Shown here one piece after another: positions 1 to 8,714 of a stretch of DNA of 64,000 nt. Source of the DNA: V1-33 sp964523105 (GTDB taxonomy: Bacteria; Verrucomicrobiota; Verrucomicrobiia; Verrucomicrobiales; V1-33); contig CAZFZN010000011.1 of the NCBI GenBank assembly GCA_964523105.1, forward strand, positions 119,520 through 183,519, in the 5' to 3' direction. The position numbers and the translations under genes were made by a program. The notes below the pieces were generated by a model. That model searched no databases. It was given only the letters and a program-made list of their open reading frames with translations, and was not told the origin of the DNA. Position 1 is the first letter of the stretch. Each line of letters starts with the position of its first letter.

Positions 1-875
1 CAGCCCGCCGCGGCATCCGCCCGCTCCGCCGCCGCCGAGGCGATCGATTGAATTCCCCGCAAGCGCAGGGGATGGCTGTAAACATTGCACCGGTCCGCGC
101 GGAGAAATCCGCAGAGGGTGATCCCGGCGTCCTGCGCCAGATGCACCGCCAGACTGCTCGGAGCTCCCACCGCGGCGACGACCGGAAGGCGCGCCGCGAG
201 CGCCTTCTGCACCAGTTCGAACGAGGTGCGCCCGCTCAGCAGCAACACGCACTCTGACAAAGGCAGCCGGCGCTCCAGCAGCGCCGCGCCGATGAGCTTG
301 TCCAGCGCATTGTGACGTCCGGCGTCTTCGCGCGTCATCAGCAGACGGCCCTCGAAATCGAACAGTGAACTCGCATGAATGCCGCCCGTTTCCGCGAACG
401 CCGGCTGCGCCGCGCGCTGCCGCTCCGGCAGCGAAAACAGCAGCGCCCCCTCCAGCACCGCCCCGGACGGCGGCTCCAGCGGCGGGTGCGTATGCACCGC
501 GGCGGCAATGCTCGCCTTGCCGCAGACACCGCAGCTAGATGACGTGAACACATGGCGCGTCAGCGCTTCCAGGTTCATCCCCTCCGGCCGGCGCAGCAGC
601 ACTTCCACGGCGCTGTGACCAGGCTCCGCCGACGGGCAGGCGGAAATCTCGAACAAATCATCCGCCGACGCGATCACTCCCTCGCTGAGCAGAAACCCGG
701 CGGCCAGTTCGCGGTCGTGCCCCGGGGTGCGCATCACCACCGCGATGCTGCGACCCTCCACGCGAATCTCGAGCGGCTCCTCCGCCGCCACCGCGTCGCG
801 CGCCGGCGCCTGCCATGCGGCACCCTCCGCGCTGCGCGCGAGCCTTTGCATGGGAACGTGAACGACCGGTGACAT
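1..875 (-). CDS. fdhD: FdhD, formate dehydrogenase sulfurtransferase (partial, cut by window edge)
   Basis: The reading frame runs off the left end of the window, so the C-terminus is missing. FdhD moves sulfur from a cysteine desulfurase to the molybdenum/bis-MGD cofactor of formate dehydrogenase in the cytoplasm. The translation shows the family's N-terminal segment TPGHDRELAAGFLLSEGVI (residues 51-69), the sulfur-relay pair SCGVCGK with C115 and C118, and the later MTREDAGRHNALDKLIG block typical of FdhD. The start is taken at the ATG at 875. An in-frame ATG at 887 is an alternative, and neither has a Shine-Dalgarno sequence. It lies 38 bp downstream of the HAD gene on the same strand and probably ends that transcript. 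No formate dehydrogenase is visible in the window. Confidence 0.9.
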   Translation of the reverse strand, partial: MSPVVHVPMQRLARSAEGAAWQAPARDAVAAEEPLEIRVEGRSIAVVMRTPGHDRELAAGFLLSEGVIASADDLFEISACPSAEPGHSAVEVLLRRPEGMNLEALTRHVFTSSSCGVCGKASIAAAVHTHPPLEPPSGAVLEGALLFSLPERQRAAQPAFAETGGIHASSLFDFEGRLLMTREDAGRHNALDKLIGAALLERRLPLSECVLLLSGRTSFELVQKALAARLPVVAAVGAPSSLAVHLAQDAGITLCGFLRADRCNVYSHPLRLRGIQSIASAAAERADAAAG

Positions 876-913
876 TGGCCGGAGCATAACGTCAATCGCC
901 GGCTTGTCGCGCT

Positions 914-1510
914 TCAAACCATGCCCGTCGGCACGAACACCGTACGCATGCCCGCCGACTCCGCCGCCTGGATGCCGAGGTGCCCGTCTTCAAACACGAG
1001 GCAGTCCTCCGGCTTTACGCCCATCCGTTCCGCCGCCAGCAAAAACATGTCAGGCGCCGGCTTGCCGCGGGCGACGTCCGCCGGCGTGATGATCACCGGA
1101 AACAGTTCCAGGATTCCCACGATTCGCAGCGACTCCTCCACGATCCCCCGGTCGCTCCCCGAAGCCACCGCCAGCGGCATGGCACCGTGCATGCGCCGCG
1201 CAAAATCCACCACCGGCTCGATCCCGCGCACCTCCGTGTGATGCTCCATGTACCAGCGCACCCGCTCCTCCTCCACCGCCTCCAACGGCATGGCACAGCC
1301 AAATTCCCCGTTCAGTTGCTCCACAATCGCCACCCCCGGCATGCCGGCCACCTGATGGTGCATCTCCAGCGTGAACCTTCCCTCCGGAAAGCCGTATTTG
1401 GTCAGGGCCGCGAGCCAGGCATGGTAATGCAGCGGCATGGAATCCACCAGCGTGCCGTCGCAGTCGAAAATGCAGGCGGCGAAGGGTTCGTCAGGAATTT
1501 GCAGGACCAT
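914..1510 (-). CDS. HAD-superfamily hydrolase, beta-phosphoglucomutase/YqaB-like phosphatase
   Basis: This is a cytoplasmic HAD subfamily IA sugar-phosphate phosphatase or phosphomutase. Motif I is FDCDGTLVDS with nucleophile D16 and general acid D18. The helical cap begins MPLHYHAW, as in beta-phosphoglucomutase and fructose-1-phosphatase (YqaB) relatives. Motif II is the serine in AVASGSD, motif III is the lysine in RGKPAPDMF, and motif IV is VFEDGHLGI. The 198-residue length suits the family. The ATG at 1510 is chosen because it sits just before motif I; the longer frame would read through an intergenic repeat. The exact substrate cannot be told from sequence. It shares strand and close spacing with fdhD and probably with the genes to its right. 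Confidence 0.88.
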   Translation of the reverse strand: MVLQIPDEPFAACIFDCDGTLVDSMPLHYHAWLAALTKYGFPEGRFTLEMHHQVAGMPGVAIVEQLNGEFGCAMPLEAVEEERVRWYMEHHTEVRGIEPVVDFARRMHGAMPLAVASGSDRGIVEESLRIVGILELFPVIITPADVARGKPAPDMFLLAAERMGVKPEDCLVFEDGHLGIQAAESAGMRTVFVPTGMV

Positions 1511-1518
1511 GTATTTTG

Positions 1519-1615
1519 GGGGAAAGCCACAGATGGACACGGATGGAATCAACTGACCTGATGGCAGCATCCTGCGGGCCATCTGAGTCAATCTGTGTGC
1601 ATCTGTGGCTTCCCT
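1519..1615. repeat. Inverted pair of the dispersed CCACAGATG element, copy A
   Basis: Left arm at about 1521-1556 carries GCCACAGATGGACACGGATG. Right arm at about 1581-1615 carries the same motif in inverse orientation, ending ATCTGTGGCTTCCC. The arms can pair over roughly 30 bases with mismatches around a loop of about 24 bases. It fills the gap between the alkyltransferase-like gene and the HAD gene. Related copies are at 43698, 50827, 52726 and, as a single arm, 58053. Confidence 0.8.
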
Positions 1616-1634
1616 CGGTGCTTCGCGGGCTGCA

Positions 1635-2111
1635 TCAAGCCGGCAATTTCGCGAGCGCTGCTTCGTAATCCTTCACGAACCACCGCTTCCCCTTCTGGAA
1701 TACCGTATGCCCTTCGTCGCGCAATCGCTCGGCCGCCGCCTCGATGCCGCCGGGATACTTCGGATTCAACTCGCCGCCGGTTTTCAGCGTCCGCCACCAA
1801 GGCGTCGTTTTCGCTTCGCCGGCCAGCGCGCCTTCTTCCGCCGCGTGTGCCGCGATCCATGCGAAAATGCCCGTGGTGATGGGACAGGCCAGGTCAGCCC
1901 CGTGCTTCGTTGCGAGGGCACCGCGCAGGTGGGCGATTGTGGTCAGTTTCCCCGGCTTCACCTTGCGCATCAGCGCATCAACTTCCCGGGGAGCCGGGAC
2001 GAGGCAACTGCCAGTGCCCCACTTGGTGGATTCCAGAGTGATCACTTTCGGCAGGTCGTTGTCGTGGGCGAGTTTCTCCCGCCATGATTTCGTTTTCGAT
2101 TTCGCGCTCAT
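1635..2111 (-). CDS. Alkyltransferase-like (ATL/MGMT-fold) protein with PWWR in place of PCHR
   Basis: This 158-residue protein looks like the DNA-binding half of O6-alkylguanine-DNA alkyltransferase. A GKLTTIAHLRGALA segment matches the winged-helix recognition region. It is followed by TTPWWRTLKTGGELNPKYPGG, broken here as TTPWWRTLKT and GGELNPKYPGG, which aligns with the IPCHRVI...G active-site block of MGMT. The acceptor cysteine is replaced by tryptophan, as in alkyltransferase-like proteins (PWHR), which bind alkylated guanine and flag it for nucleotide excision repair. This assignment is my inference from motif order, and the protein may belong to a sister family of unknown role. It starts 6 bp after the trpG stop, so the two are very likely co-transcribed. 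Confidence 0.6.
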   Translation of the reverse strand: MSAKSKTKSWREKLAHDNDLPKVITLESTKWGTGSCLVPAPREVDALMRKVKPGKLTTIAHLRGALATKHGADLACPITTGIFAWIAAHAAEEGALAGEAKTTPWWRTLKTGGELNPKYPGGIEAAAERLRDEGHTVFQKGKRWFVKDYEAALAKLPA

Positions 2112-2117
2112 GGCCTG

Positions 2118-2681
2118 CTAGAGGTTGAGAAAATTTTGCAGGATGCGTTTGCCCTCGGCGGTGAGGATGGACTCCGGATGGAACTGCACGCCGTGGACAT
2201 TCAGCTTCTTGTGCCGCAGGCCCATGATCTCCTTTTCCGCCGTCTCCGCGCAGATCTCCAGACAGTCCGGCAGCGTCTCGCGCTTCACGATGAGCGAATG
2301 ATAGCGCGTGGCCTCGAAGGGATTCGACAGCCCGGCGAATACCCCTTTGCCGTCGTGATGAATCATGGACGTCTTGCCGTGCATCAGCCGCGGCGCGCGA
2401 ATCACTTCGCCGCCGAAGACATCGCCCATGCACTGATGCCCCAGACACACACCGAAAATCGGCTTCCGCTCCGCAAACCGCCGCAGCACTTCATTGGATA
2501 TCCCCGCCTCGCGAGGCGTGCACGGCCCCGGCGAAATGCAGATGCGCTCCGGATTCAGCCGCTCGATTTCGTCGGGCGTGATCTCGTCGTTGCGCTTCAC
2601 CAGCAGCGTCGCGCCCAGCTCGCCGAAATACTGGACGAGGTTGTAGGTAAAGGAATCGTAGTTGTCGATGACAAGCAGCAT
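2118..2681 (-). CDS. trpG: Anthranilate / aminodeoxychorismate synthase glutaminase subunit
   Basis: This is a class I glutamine amidotransferase that releases ammonia from glutamine for the chorismate-using partner subunit in tryptophan or folate synthesis. The N-terminus MLLVIDNYDSFTYNLVQYFG is diagnostic for TrpG/PabA. The catalytic triad is visible as C79 in GVCLGHQ and H168 with E170 in VQFHPES. The oxyanion block ISPGPCTP and the 187-residue length are normal. The start is the ATG at 2681; the frame continues upstream without family similarity. The partner TrpE/PabB is not in the window, so trpG cannot be told from pabA. The gene diverges from the membrane enzyme at 2765 with an 83-bp shared upstream region. 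Confidence 0.93.
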   Translation of the reverse strand: MLLVIDNYDSFTYNLVQYFGELGATLLVKRNDEITPDEIERLNPERICISPGPCTPREAGISNEVLRRFAERKPIFGVCLGHQCMGDVFGGEVIRAPRLMHGKTSMIHHDGKGVFAGLSNPFEATRYHSLIVKRETLPDCLEICAETAEKEIMGLRHKKLNVHGVQFHPESILTAEGKRILQNFLNL

Positions 2682-2764
2682 GCCGCCGGAATACGGCAGT
2701 CCCGCGTGGATTCCACCGGAATCATGCCGCGAACCAGGTTGCCGGCCCCGGACTCCTCCGGTAA

Positions 2765-5059
2765 ATGTGCCGCATGATGGAAGCGCGCGGGGAGACATCG
2801 TGGCGGGAGAACCTCATGCACCACGCGGCGGCGTGGGGCGGGGCGCTGTGTGCCCTGGCGGCGTGGTGGCACAACTGGCGGTTCTCCTTCTTCGGCACGG
2901 AGCACGCGCTGCGCATCTGGCCGGGGCATTTGCTCATCGAGTCCATTCAGGTGGTGGTCTTTTCCCTGACAGGACTGGTGCTGGGCGGCTGGTGGTGGTG
3001 GAAGGCGGCGTGGCGCCGGGGAATGGCGGGCGTCGCCGGCGCGGCGGCGCTCTTCGCGCTGGGAGCGGGCGCGCTCGCGGGCTGGTGGCCCCGCACGGCG
3101 GTGGCGGCGGCGGCGGGGGCCTTCTTGCTCTGGGGACTGGCGGCGGCATTCCTGCATCCGGCACAAAGAACTCTCACGCTGCGGCAGCACTTTGCGGCAC
3201 GGAAGGACTGGAATGTCTTCTTCTTCGCCAGTTTCGTCCTGCTGAATACGGCCAGCGATCTGCTCATGGCGGGCAGTGCGCCGCCGGGCTGGCTCGCGGC
3301 GGCGGGATTCGTGGCGGCGCGGTTCCTGACACAATTGATTCTGGGCTGTCTCGTGTGGAGCGTGCTGCTGCTGGGAGCCCGCTGGTGGCCGCGGGGCGCG
3401 GGCTGGCTGGGCTGGGGCGCAGTCATCGGCGCGGCCCTTGCGGTCATCGCCGACATGCGGCTGCGCCTCATGTGGACCAAGGATCTCTATCACCTCTCCG
3501 CGGAGCTGGAGTCCGGCGGGCGCCTCGACCTGCTCAAAGTGCGTGAGGGGGCCGGCATCGAAATCCCGCCGCTGCAGCTCGCGGCGCACGCTGCGGTCAT
3601 CCTCGCGGTGCCGGCGTGGTTTTTCATCAGTGACGGGCTGGCACGCCGCCGCCGCTGGCGCATCAGCGGGACGGGCCTGCTCGCCGGTGCTCTGACGGCA
3701 TGGGTGCTGCTCATGGGGCTCAATGTCACCTCCGCGCTGACAAAAAGTCCGGCATGGCGCAGCTGGGAGGGCCGCGTCACTGCGCTGCACCTGACACCCT
3801 TCGCGCCGGACCGCGGCGTGGCCGGCTTCGCGGTCGCCGCGCGCGATCCCCTGCCCCGGGCCGGGTTCACCGCCGCGCGCAGGCCTGACATTTTTCTGTT
3901 CATCGTCGAAACCCTGCGCGCCGATGCGATCGAAAACTCCCGCACCCCGAACCTGACCGCTTTCCGCGCGGACTGCCAGCCGGTGAAGGAATCGCTGGCG
4001 GCCACCAACTCCACGCATCTTTCATGGTTCAGCATCCTGCATGGACGCGTGCCGTGGTTCTTCGAATCTGTCAGAAACACCAGCGCACGGGCGCCGCTCC
4101 TGACACTGCTGCAGCAGGCCGGCTACGAACTGGAGGTGCGCAGCGCGGGGAATTTCGACTACGAAGCCATGCTCACGTCCAATTTCGGCGACGGCTCCGG
4201 ACTGCGGGTGCTCGAGCATGTGCCCGAAGGCCATCCGGAGCGCGCCCTGCCCACGCCGGAGCGCGAGCGGCTGCTTTTCGCCCGTCTGCGCGAAGCCGTA
4301 GCCGCCTCGCCGCCGGGCGGCGTCTTCCGGCTCACCACCATCGATTCCGCGCACTATCCATACAAATGGCCGGCCGGCTGGACGCCGCCCTGCGCCGACT
4401 ACGAGCGCGAGCCGGTATTTCCCGTCGTTCCCTCGCCGGAGGAAATCGAACGCGTGCGCCGGCGTTACTGGAACTCCGTGGCATGGAATGACTTCATCTT
4501 CGGCGAATTCATCGCGTGGTTGAAATCACAGGGGCGCTACGACGACGCGCTCATCATTCTAACCGGCGATCACGGCGAGGAATTCAAGGAGCACGGCAGC
4601 TGGTTTCACTGCTCGGCCCTCAATCCTCCGCAGACCCGCGTGCCGCTGCTGGTCAAGTGGCCTGCGGGAACGGTCAGCGTTCCGGAGTGTCAGGACGCGG
4701 GCCATCTCGACATCCTGCCGACCGTGCTGGACGTGGTGGGCGCGCCGGAATCGTCGTGGCGCGATCTGCCGGGACGTTCCCTGCTCCGGACTGCGGACGC
4801 CACTTCCATTGCCGTCACGTGTTATGCCAGTCAGAACGGCGAAACGATGATCTGGCGCCGCGACGGCTGGGAAGCGGCCTTCTCATGGGCTTCCCCCTGG
4901 CAACTCGCGCCGCCGGAGCGCATCCGGCTGGAGCGCCTCACCGATCCCGGCGGCCGCGCGCTCGAGTGCAGCGGCCCCGCGGAGTATGCGGAACAGCTGG
5001 AGCGCCGCTTCCCCGATGCCGCCGCCCGCATCTTCAGCCGCTGGGAGCGCACGGACTGA
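2765..5059 (+). CDS. Membrane-bound sulfatase/LtaS-fold enzyme (alkaline phosphatase superfamily)
   Basis: The 764-residue protein has several hydrophobic segments in residues 20-330 followed by an extracytoplasmic sulfatase-fold domain from about 372. Metal and active-site elements are visible: FLFIVETLRAD with E382, a NSTHLS segment with T417 where lipoteichoic-acid synthases have their nucleophilic threonine and sulfatases have cysteine, LTGDHGEEF with D602 and H603, and a following EHGSWFH. This favours a phosphotransferase or phosphoglycerol/phosphoethanolamine transferase over a classical sulfatase, since no CxPxR motif is present. The donor and acceptor are unknown. ATGs at 2765, 2774 and 2777 are all possible starts. 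Confidence 0.82.
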   Translation: MCRMMEARGETSWRENLMHHAAAWGGALCALAAWWHNWRFSFFGTEHALRIWPGHLLIESIQVVVFSLTGLVLGGWWWWKAAWRRGMAGVAGAAALFALGAGALAGWWPRTAVAAAAGAFLLWGLAAAFLHPAQRTLTLRQHFAARKDWNVFFFASFVLLNTASDLLMAGSAPPGWLAAAGFVAARFLTQLILGCLVWSVLLLGARWWPRGAGWLGWGAVIGAALAVIADMRLRLMWTKDLYHLSAELESGGRLDLLKVREGAGIEIPPLQLAAHAAVILAVPAWFFISDGLARRRRWRISGTGLLAGALTAWVLLMGLNVTSALTKSPAWRSWEGRVTALHLTPFAPDRGVAGFAVAARDPLPRAGFTAARRPDIFLFIVETLRADAIENSRTPNLTAFRADCQPVKESLAATNSTHLSWFSILHGRVPWFFESVRNTSARAPLLTLLQQAGYELEVRSAGNFDYEAMLTSNFGDGSGLRVLEHVPEGHPERALPTPERERLLFARLREAVAASPPGGVFRLTTIDSAHYPYKWPAGWTPPCADYEREPVFPVVPSPEEIERVRRRYWNSVAWNDFIFGEFIAWLKSQGRYDDALIILTGDHGEEFKEHGSWFHCSALNPPQTRVPLLVKWPAGTVSVPECQDAGHLDILPTVLDVVGAPESSWRDLPGRSLLRTADATSIAVTCYASQNGETMIWRRDGWEAAFSWASPWQLAPPERIRLERLTDPGGRALECSGPAEYAEQLERRFPDAAARIFSRWERTD

Positions 5060-5138
5060 CCTGGCAAAGAGCGGCACCATGACCATGCCCGGCAGGGCGG
5101 GCCCCTGACCTGTCCGTCATCGTCCGCCTGGCGCTCCA

Positions 5139-6353
5139 TCAGTCCGTGGGGAATCCCCTGGAGATGGCCATGTAGCTCGGCAGTCGCATGAGAGTCGCCG
5201 GGCCGTCGATCACCCGGTCCGGTGCCAGGCTCGCCGTATTTCCGTCAGGAATGGGCGACAGCGCGAGGATCGACGCGTTGTTCTCGTCCAGAAAGTAAAG
5301 TTCGTGGTCGAAGCGGATCACGGACCGCAAATGCACTCCGGCTCCCTCGATCGTCACCTGTTTGGGCGTGACGGCGCCGGAGGCGGTGCCGATGTTGTCG
5401 ATCACGAAAAGCACATTGGTATCGTCCACGGCGAACATGCGGCCGTTGGCGATTTCGATGCTTCTGACCTTCGACCACGGACCGGTAATGGTGCGGGCGG
5501 GATTGGTGGCGCCGTTCGCCCCTGACGGACTGTTGAAGACCATGATCCGGCTCGAATTGAGCGCCGCCCCGCTGGTATCCACGACGTAGAGTTTGCCGCC
5601 ATCCAGCTTGAGCGCATCGATCGTCATTTTGACTGTGCCCGCCGTGGCAAATGGGACGCGGTCATCCGGGCCGAAAGTTCTATCCGGCGGAATGTCTCCG
5701 TCGAAAGCGGCGGAGGATACGCCATCGAAAACGAGGATGCCGCTGTCGGCCTGAGTGGAGCCAGTGAAGAGGCGGTCGGCGTCGCGGTCGTAGGCGAACG
5801 CGATGGCGCTTGCGAGCCCGGTGCTGGTGCCGTTGACCTCGATGTCAGGAAGCCGCGAGCCGACCGCGGTGGTGGCATCATTCCAACCCAGAATGCCCCC
5901 GTTTCCACGGCTGATCAGCAACCGGCCGCTGGCGGTGACCACGGTGGCCCTCGGCTGCGTCAGTCCGGTGGCGGCGCTTCTGCTGAGCCGGGTCGAGGGC
6001 GCCACGTTTCCCCGCGCGGTGTCGAAATTGACGAAGCTGATAAAGTCTTCCTGCTGATTGACCACGTAGAGCGCGGCATTGCCTCTGAGGCGGAAAAAAC
6101 CATGCTGCGGGATGACGGGCGCCACAACCCTCCGCCGGCCATCGAGCAGCGCGGGCGGCGAGGGCACCGGCAGCCACTGTTGGAGATTGAGGCTGGTTTC
6201 CAACTGCACGATCCCTTCTGTCTCCGGCCATGAAACCGAAACCGAGCCCTGGGAGATGAGATCGATTTCCAGCTCAGGCAGCGCCCGCAGTTCCCCCGCA
6301 CAGAGGATCCCGGCCAGGGAGATCAGAAAGCCGGTGCTCGGAGTCGCTTTCAT
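5139..6353 (-). CDS. Secreted beta-propeller-like protein of unknown function
   Basis: I do not recognise a named family. The ATG at 6353 gives a clear signal peptide, MKATPSTGFLISLAGILCAG, followed by a segment like the comparison modules common at the ends of verrucomicrobial secreted proteins (SVSVSWPETEGIVQLETSL). The rest is a series of short beta-rich stretches such as LYVVNQQEDFISFVNF, LISRGNGGILGWN and LYVVDTSGAALNSSRIMVF, which suggest a propeller built from repeats that report values. An earlier in-frame start at 6407 would precede the signal peptide and is unlikely. It converges on the membrane enzyme at 5059 and diverges from the transporter at 6539. Confidence 0.75.
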   Translation of the reverse strand: MKATPSTGFLISLAGILCAGELRALPELEIDLISQGSVSVSWPETEGIVQLETSLNLQQWLPVPSPPALLDGRRRVVAPVIPQHGFFRLRGNAALYVVNQQEDFISFVNFDTARGNVAPSTRLSRSAATGLTQPRATVVTASGRLLISRGNGGILGWNDATTAVGSRLPDIEVNGTSTGLASAIAFAYDRDADRLFTGSTQADSGILVFDGVSSAAFDGDIPPDRTFGPDDRVPFATAGTVKMTIDALKLDGGKLYVVDTSGAALNSSRIMVFNSPSGANGATNPARTITGPWSKVRSIEIANGRMFAVDDTNVLFVIDNIGTASGAVTPKQVTIEGAGVHLRSVIRFDHELYFLDENNASILALSPIPDGNTASLAPDRVIDGPATLMRLPSYMAISRGFPTD

Positions 6354-6538
6354 AGACGCGCAGGTTGACGGATTCCGCCGGCAGGGGAAGCAAAATCGCC
6401 CCCGCACCCGCGGCCCGGAAGGCCGGGGCCCCGGGGGTGACGCGCCGGCCGGCCCGGGCGGGAGATAGCGCGGGGCCGGCGGCTGCTGGCAGAAGGCGTT
6501 TGACCTTGCTGCGCGGCGCGCCTCCGGTGCAGTCAGTT

Positions 6539-7609
6539 ATGGCCGTCCCCAATTCGCAGGCACGTCTCAATCGCTGGGTCGCTCTTCTGGGCGTCACCGC
6601 CATCACGGTTTATCTGTCATGGAAAGTGCTGGAGCCGTTCATCGAAGTGCTGATTCTGGGAGTCGCGCTCGCGGTTATTTTTCAGCCGGTGCACCGCCGG
6701 TTTGTGGGCTGGACCAACGGACACCGGCTCGCTTCGGTATTCTCCACGCTGGCGGTGCTGCTGGTGCTCATCGTGCCGTTCACTTTCGTCTCCATCACCA
6801 TGATCAGCGAGCTGCCGCACGCCATCGATGCCGTGAAAGGCGGCATCCGCACGTGGCAGAAGGCATGGGAGGACTCCGCCGCCGGCAGCGGCTGGCTGGC
6901 CTCGCTGCGGGAGCAGTGGCAGGTGGATCAGTTCCTCACACCTGAAAAACTGGATGCGTGGTCCAACGACGTGAAGAATTTCGTCCTGGCCAAAGCCTTT
7001 CCGGTCGTGAGCGGCGTCGTCGGATTTCTGGTTAGTTTTGTCTTCCTCATCTTTGTGCTCTTCTTCCTGTTTCGCGACGGGGAGAAACTGGGGGCGCGGC
7101 TGGTCAATTCCCTGCCCATGCCGCGGGACCAGGCGATGGGGCTGGTGAAGCGCACGGAGGAGGTGCTGGAGGGCTGTGTTTTCGGAGTCATCATGGTCGC
7201 CGCGATCCAGGGAACGCTCGGCGGCATCACTTTCTGGGCGCTGGGCCTCGGCTCGCCGGTGACATGGGGGCTGGTGATGACGCTGCTGTGCACGCTGCCG
7301 ATTGTGGGAGCGTGGGTCGTGTGGGTTCCGGCGGCGATCGGACTCGCCATCAGCGGAGACTATACCAAAGCGATCATCCTCACACTCGTCGGGCAGTTCG
7401 TGATCAGCAGCATCGACGGCTTCCTGCGCCCCATTCTCGTCGGGCAGCGCGCCAAGATGCATGAACTCGTCATCTTCTTCAGTGTGCTCGGCGGCCTGAA
7501 ATACTTCGGGCTGCTCGGCATCCTGCTCGGTCCGATCGTCATGTCGCTCGCGTGGAGCCTGCTGAGCGCTCTGTGGCAGGCTCAGGGCGGCAATGCTGCT
7601 GCGAAATGA
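6539..7609 (+). CDS. AI-2E family (PerM/UPF0118) membrane transporter
   Basis: This is a 356-residue polytopic inner-membrane protein of the family that includes TqsA and PerM, described as exporters of autoinducer-2 or as ion antiporters. The N-terminus ALLGVTAITVYLSWKVLEPF leads into paired hydrophobic segments, then a hydrophilic loop (about residues 90-150). The conserved C-terminal half follows, with LFFLFRDGEKL, GVIMVAAIQGTLGG, LLCTLPIVGAWVVW and FLRPILVGQ, which are hallmarks of the family. The ATG at 6539 is chosen because the preceding frame is very GC-rich, proline/arginine-rich and unlike the family. The substrate cannot be inferred. It converges on hemW with a 19-bp gap. Confidence 0.9.
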   Translation: MAVPNSQARLNRWVALLGVTAITVYLSWKVLEPFIEVLILGVALAVIFQPVHRRFVGWTNGHRLASVFSTLAVLLVLIVPFTFVSITMISELPHAIDAVKGGIRTWQKAWEDSAAGSGWLASLREQWQVDQFLTPEKLDAWSNDVKNFVLAKAFPVVSGVVGFLVSFVFLIFVLFFLFRDGEKLGARLVNSLPMPRDQAMGLVKRTEEVLEGCVFGVIMVAAIQGTLGGITFWALGLGSPVTWGLVMTLLCTLPIVGAWVVWVPAAIGLAISGDYTKAIILTLVGQFVISSIDGFLRPILVGQRAKMHELVIFFSVLGGLKYFGLLGILLGPIVMSLAWSLLSALWQAQGGNAAAK

Positions 7610-7628
7610 CGCGCGCCGCGCGGCCTTG

Positions 7629-8714
7629 TCAGGCCCAGAGGTGCGCCGCGATGGAGTCGGCGAGGGGTTTGCCGCAGGCCGTCAGGCGCAGTCTCTCCCC
7701 GGCGGTTTCCACCATGCCGGCGGCGACGAGATCGGGAATACGCTCCGGGTGCGGCAAATGTGTGAGGGCGACGCCGCGGGAGGTGCGGAGTTCGAGGGCG
7801 ATGCGTTCGCAGGCCCACTGGGAATCGGTGAGGTGTTCCTCCGTGCGGCCCGCGGCGGGATCGAGCAGATAGCGGGCGGTGCTTTCCACATTCCTCCACC
7901 GCACGCGCCGGACCGTGCTCACGGCGCCGGGGCCGAGACCGAGATAATCGGCGCCGGCCCAATAGCTTTGGTTGTGCAGCGAGGCGAAACCGGGGCGGGC
8001 GTAGTTCGAGATTTCGTAGTGCTCGAAGCCTGCGCCGGTCAGCAACTCAATCGCCGCAGCGAAGCAGTCGGCGTCGCGCTCTTCATCGCGGGCGAAATCC
8101 CCCGCCCCGAGTTTGTCGAAGAACGGCGTGTCCTCTTCATATGTCAGGTTGTAGGCGGAAATGTGGTCGGGGTGGAGTGCGAGGGTGCGCTGCAGCGACT
8201 GACGCCACGTTTCCACGGACTGACCGGGCACGGAGAACATGAGATCGACACTGACGACGGGAAAGCGGGCGCTGCGCAGCAGTTGCCAGGTTTCCTCCGC
8301 CTCGTCCGGGGAATGATCGCGGCCGAGCACCGCGAGGGAGGGTTCATCCCATGCCTGCACACCGAGGCTGGCGCGGGTGACGCCGTGGGCGGTGAGCAGC
8401 GCGGCTTTGTTCTCGATCATGGTGCGCGGATTGATCTCGAAGGTCCACTCGCGCAGCGCGCTGAGGTCGAAGACGGCGCGAAACTCCGGCAGCCAGCGTT
8501 CCAGCAGCGCGGTGCTGAGCATGGAGGGCGTGCCGCCGCCGAAGTAAATGGTTTCCGGCTGCACCTGCCAGCGCGCCGCGGCGGCGCGGGCTTCTGTGAG
8601 GATGGCGGCGAGGAACGCGGGAATGTCAGTGCTCCCTGGCTCGTGTTTGTAAAAAGAGCAGTAGGGACAAATGCGGTGGCAAAACGGAATGTGGACGTAG
8701 AGGTGCCGGATCAT
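7629..8714 (-). CDS. hemW: HemW-like radical SAM protein (coproporphyrinogen III oxidase-like)
   Basis: HemW is a radical SAM protein related to HemN and is thought to act in heme handling rather than as a true coproporphyrinogen dehydrogenase. The cluster motif is FCHRICPYC with C12, C16 and C19. It is followed by YFGGGTPS, an EINPRT segment, LGVQ and DLMFSVPGQS, all typical of the family, and then by the HemN C-terminal domain. Length is 361 residues. The ATG at 8714 overlaps the stop of the preceding gene by 4 bp (ATGA), indicating translational coupling with the secreted protein upstream. Confidence 0.9.
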   Translation of the reverse strand: MIRHLYVHIPFCHRICPYCSFYKHEPGSTDIPAFLAAILTEARAAAARWQVQPETIYFGGGTPSMLSTALLERWLPEFRAVFDLSALREWTFEINPRTMIENKAALLTAHGVTRASLGVQAWDEPSLAVLGRDHSPDEAEETWQLLRSARFPVVSVDLMFSVPGQSVETWRQSLQRTLALHPDHISAYNLTYEEDTPFFDKLGAGDFARDEERDADCFAAAIELLTGAGFEHYEISNYARPGFASLHNQSYWAGADYLGLGPGAVSTVRRVRWRNVESTARYLLDPAAGRTEEHLTDSQWACERIALELRTSRGVALTHLPHPERIPDLVAAGMVETAGERLRLTACGKPLADSIAAHLWA

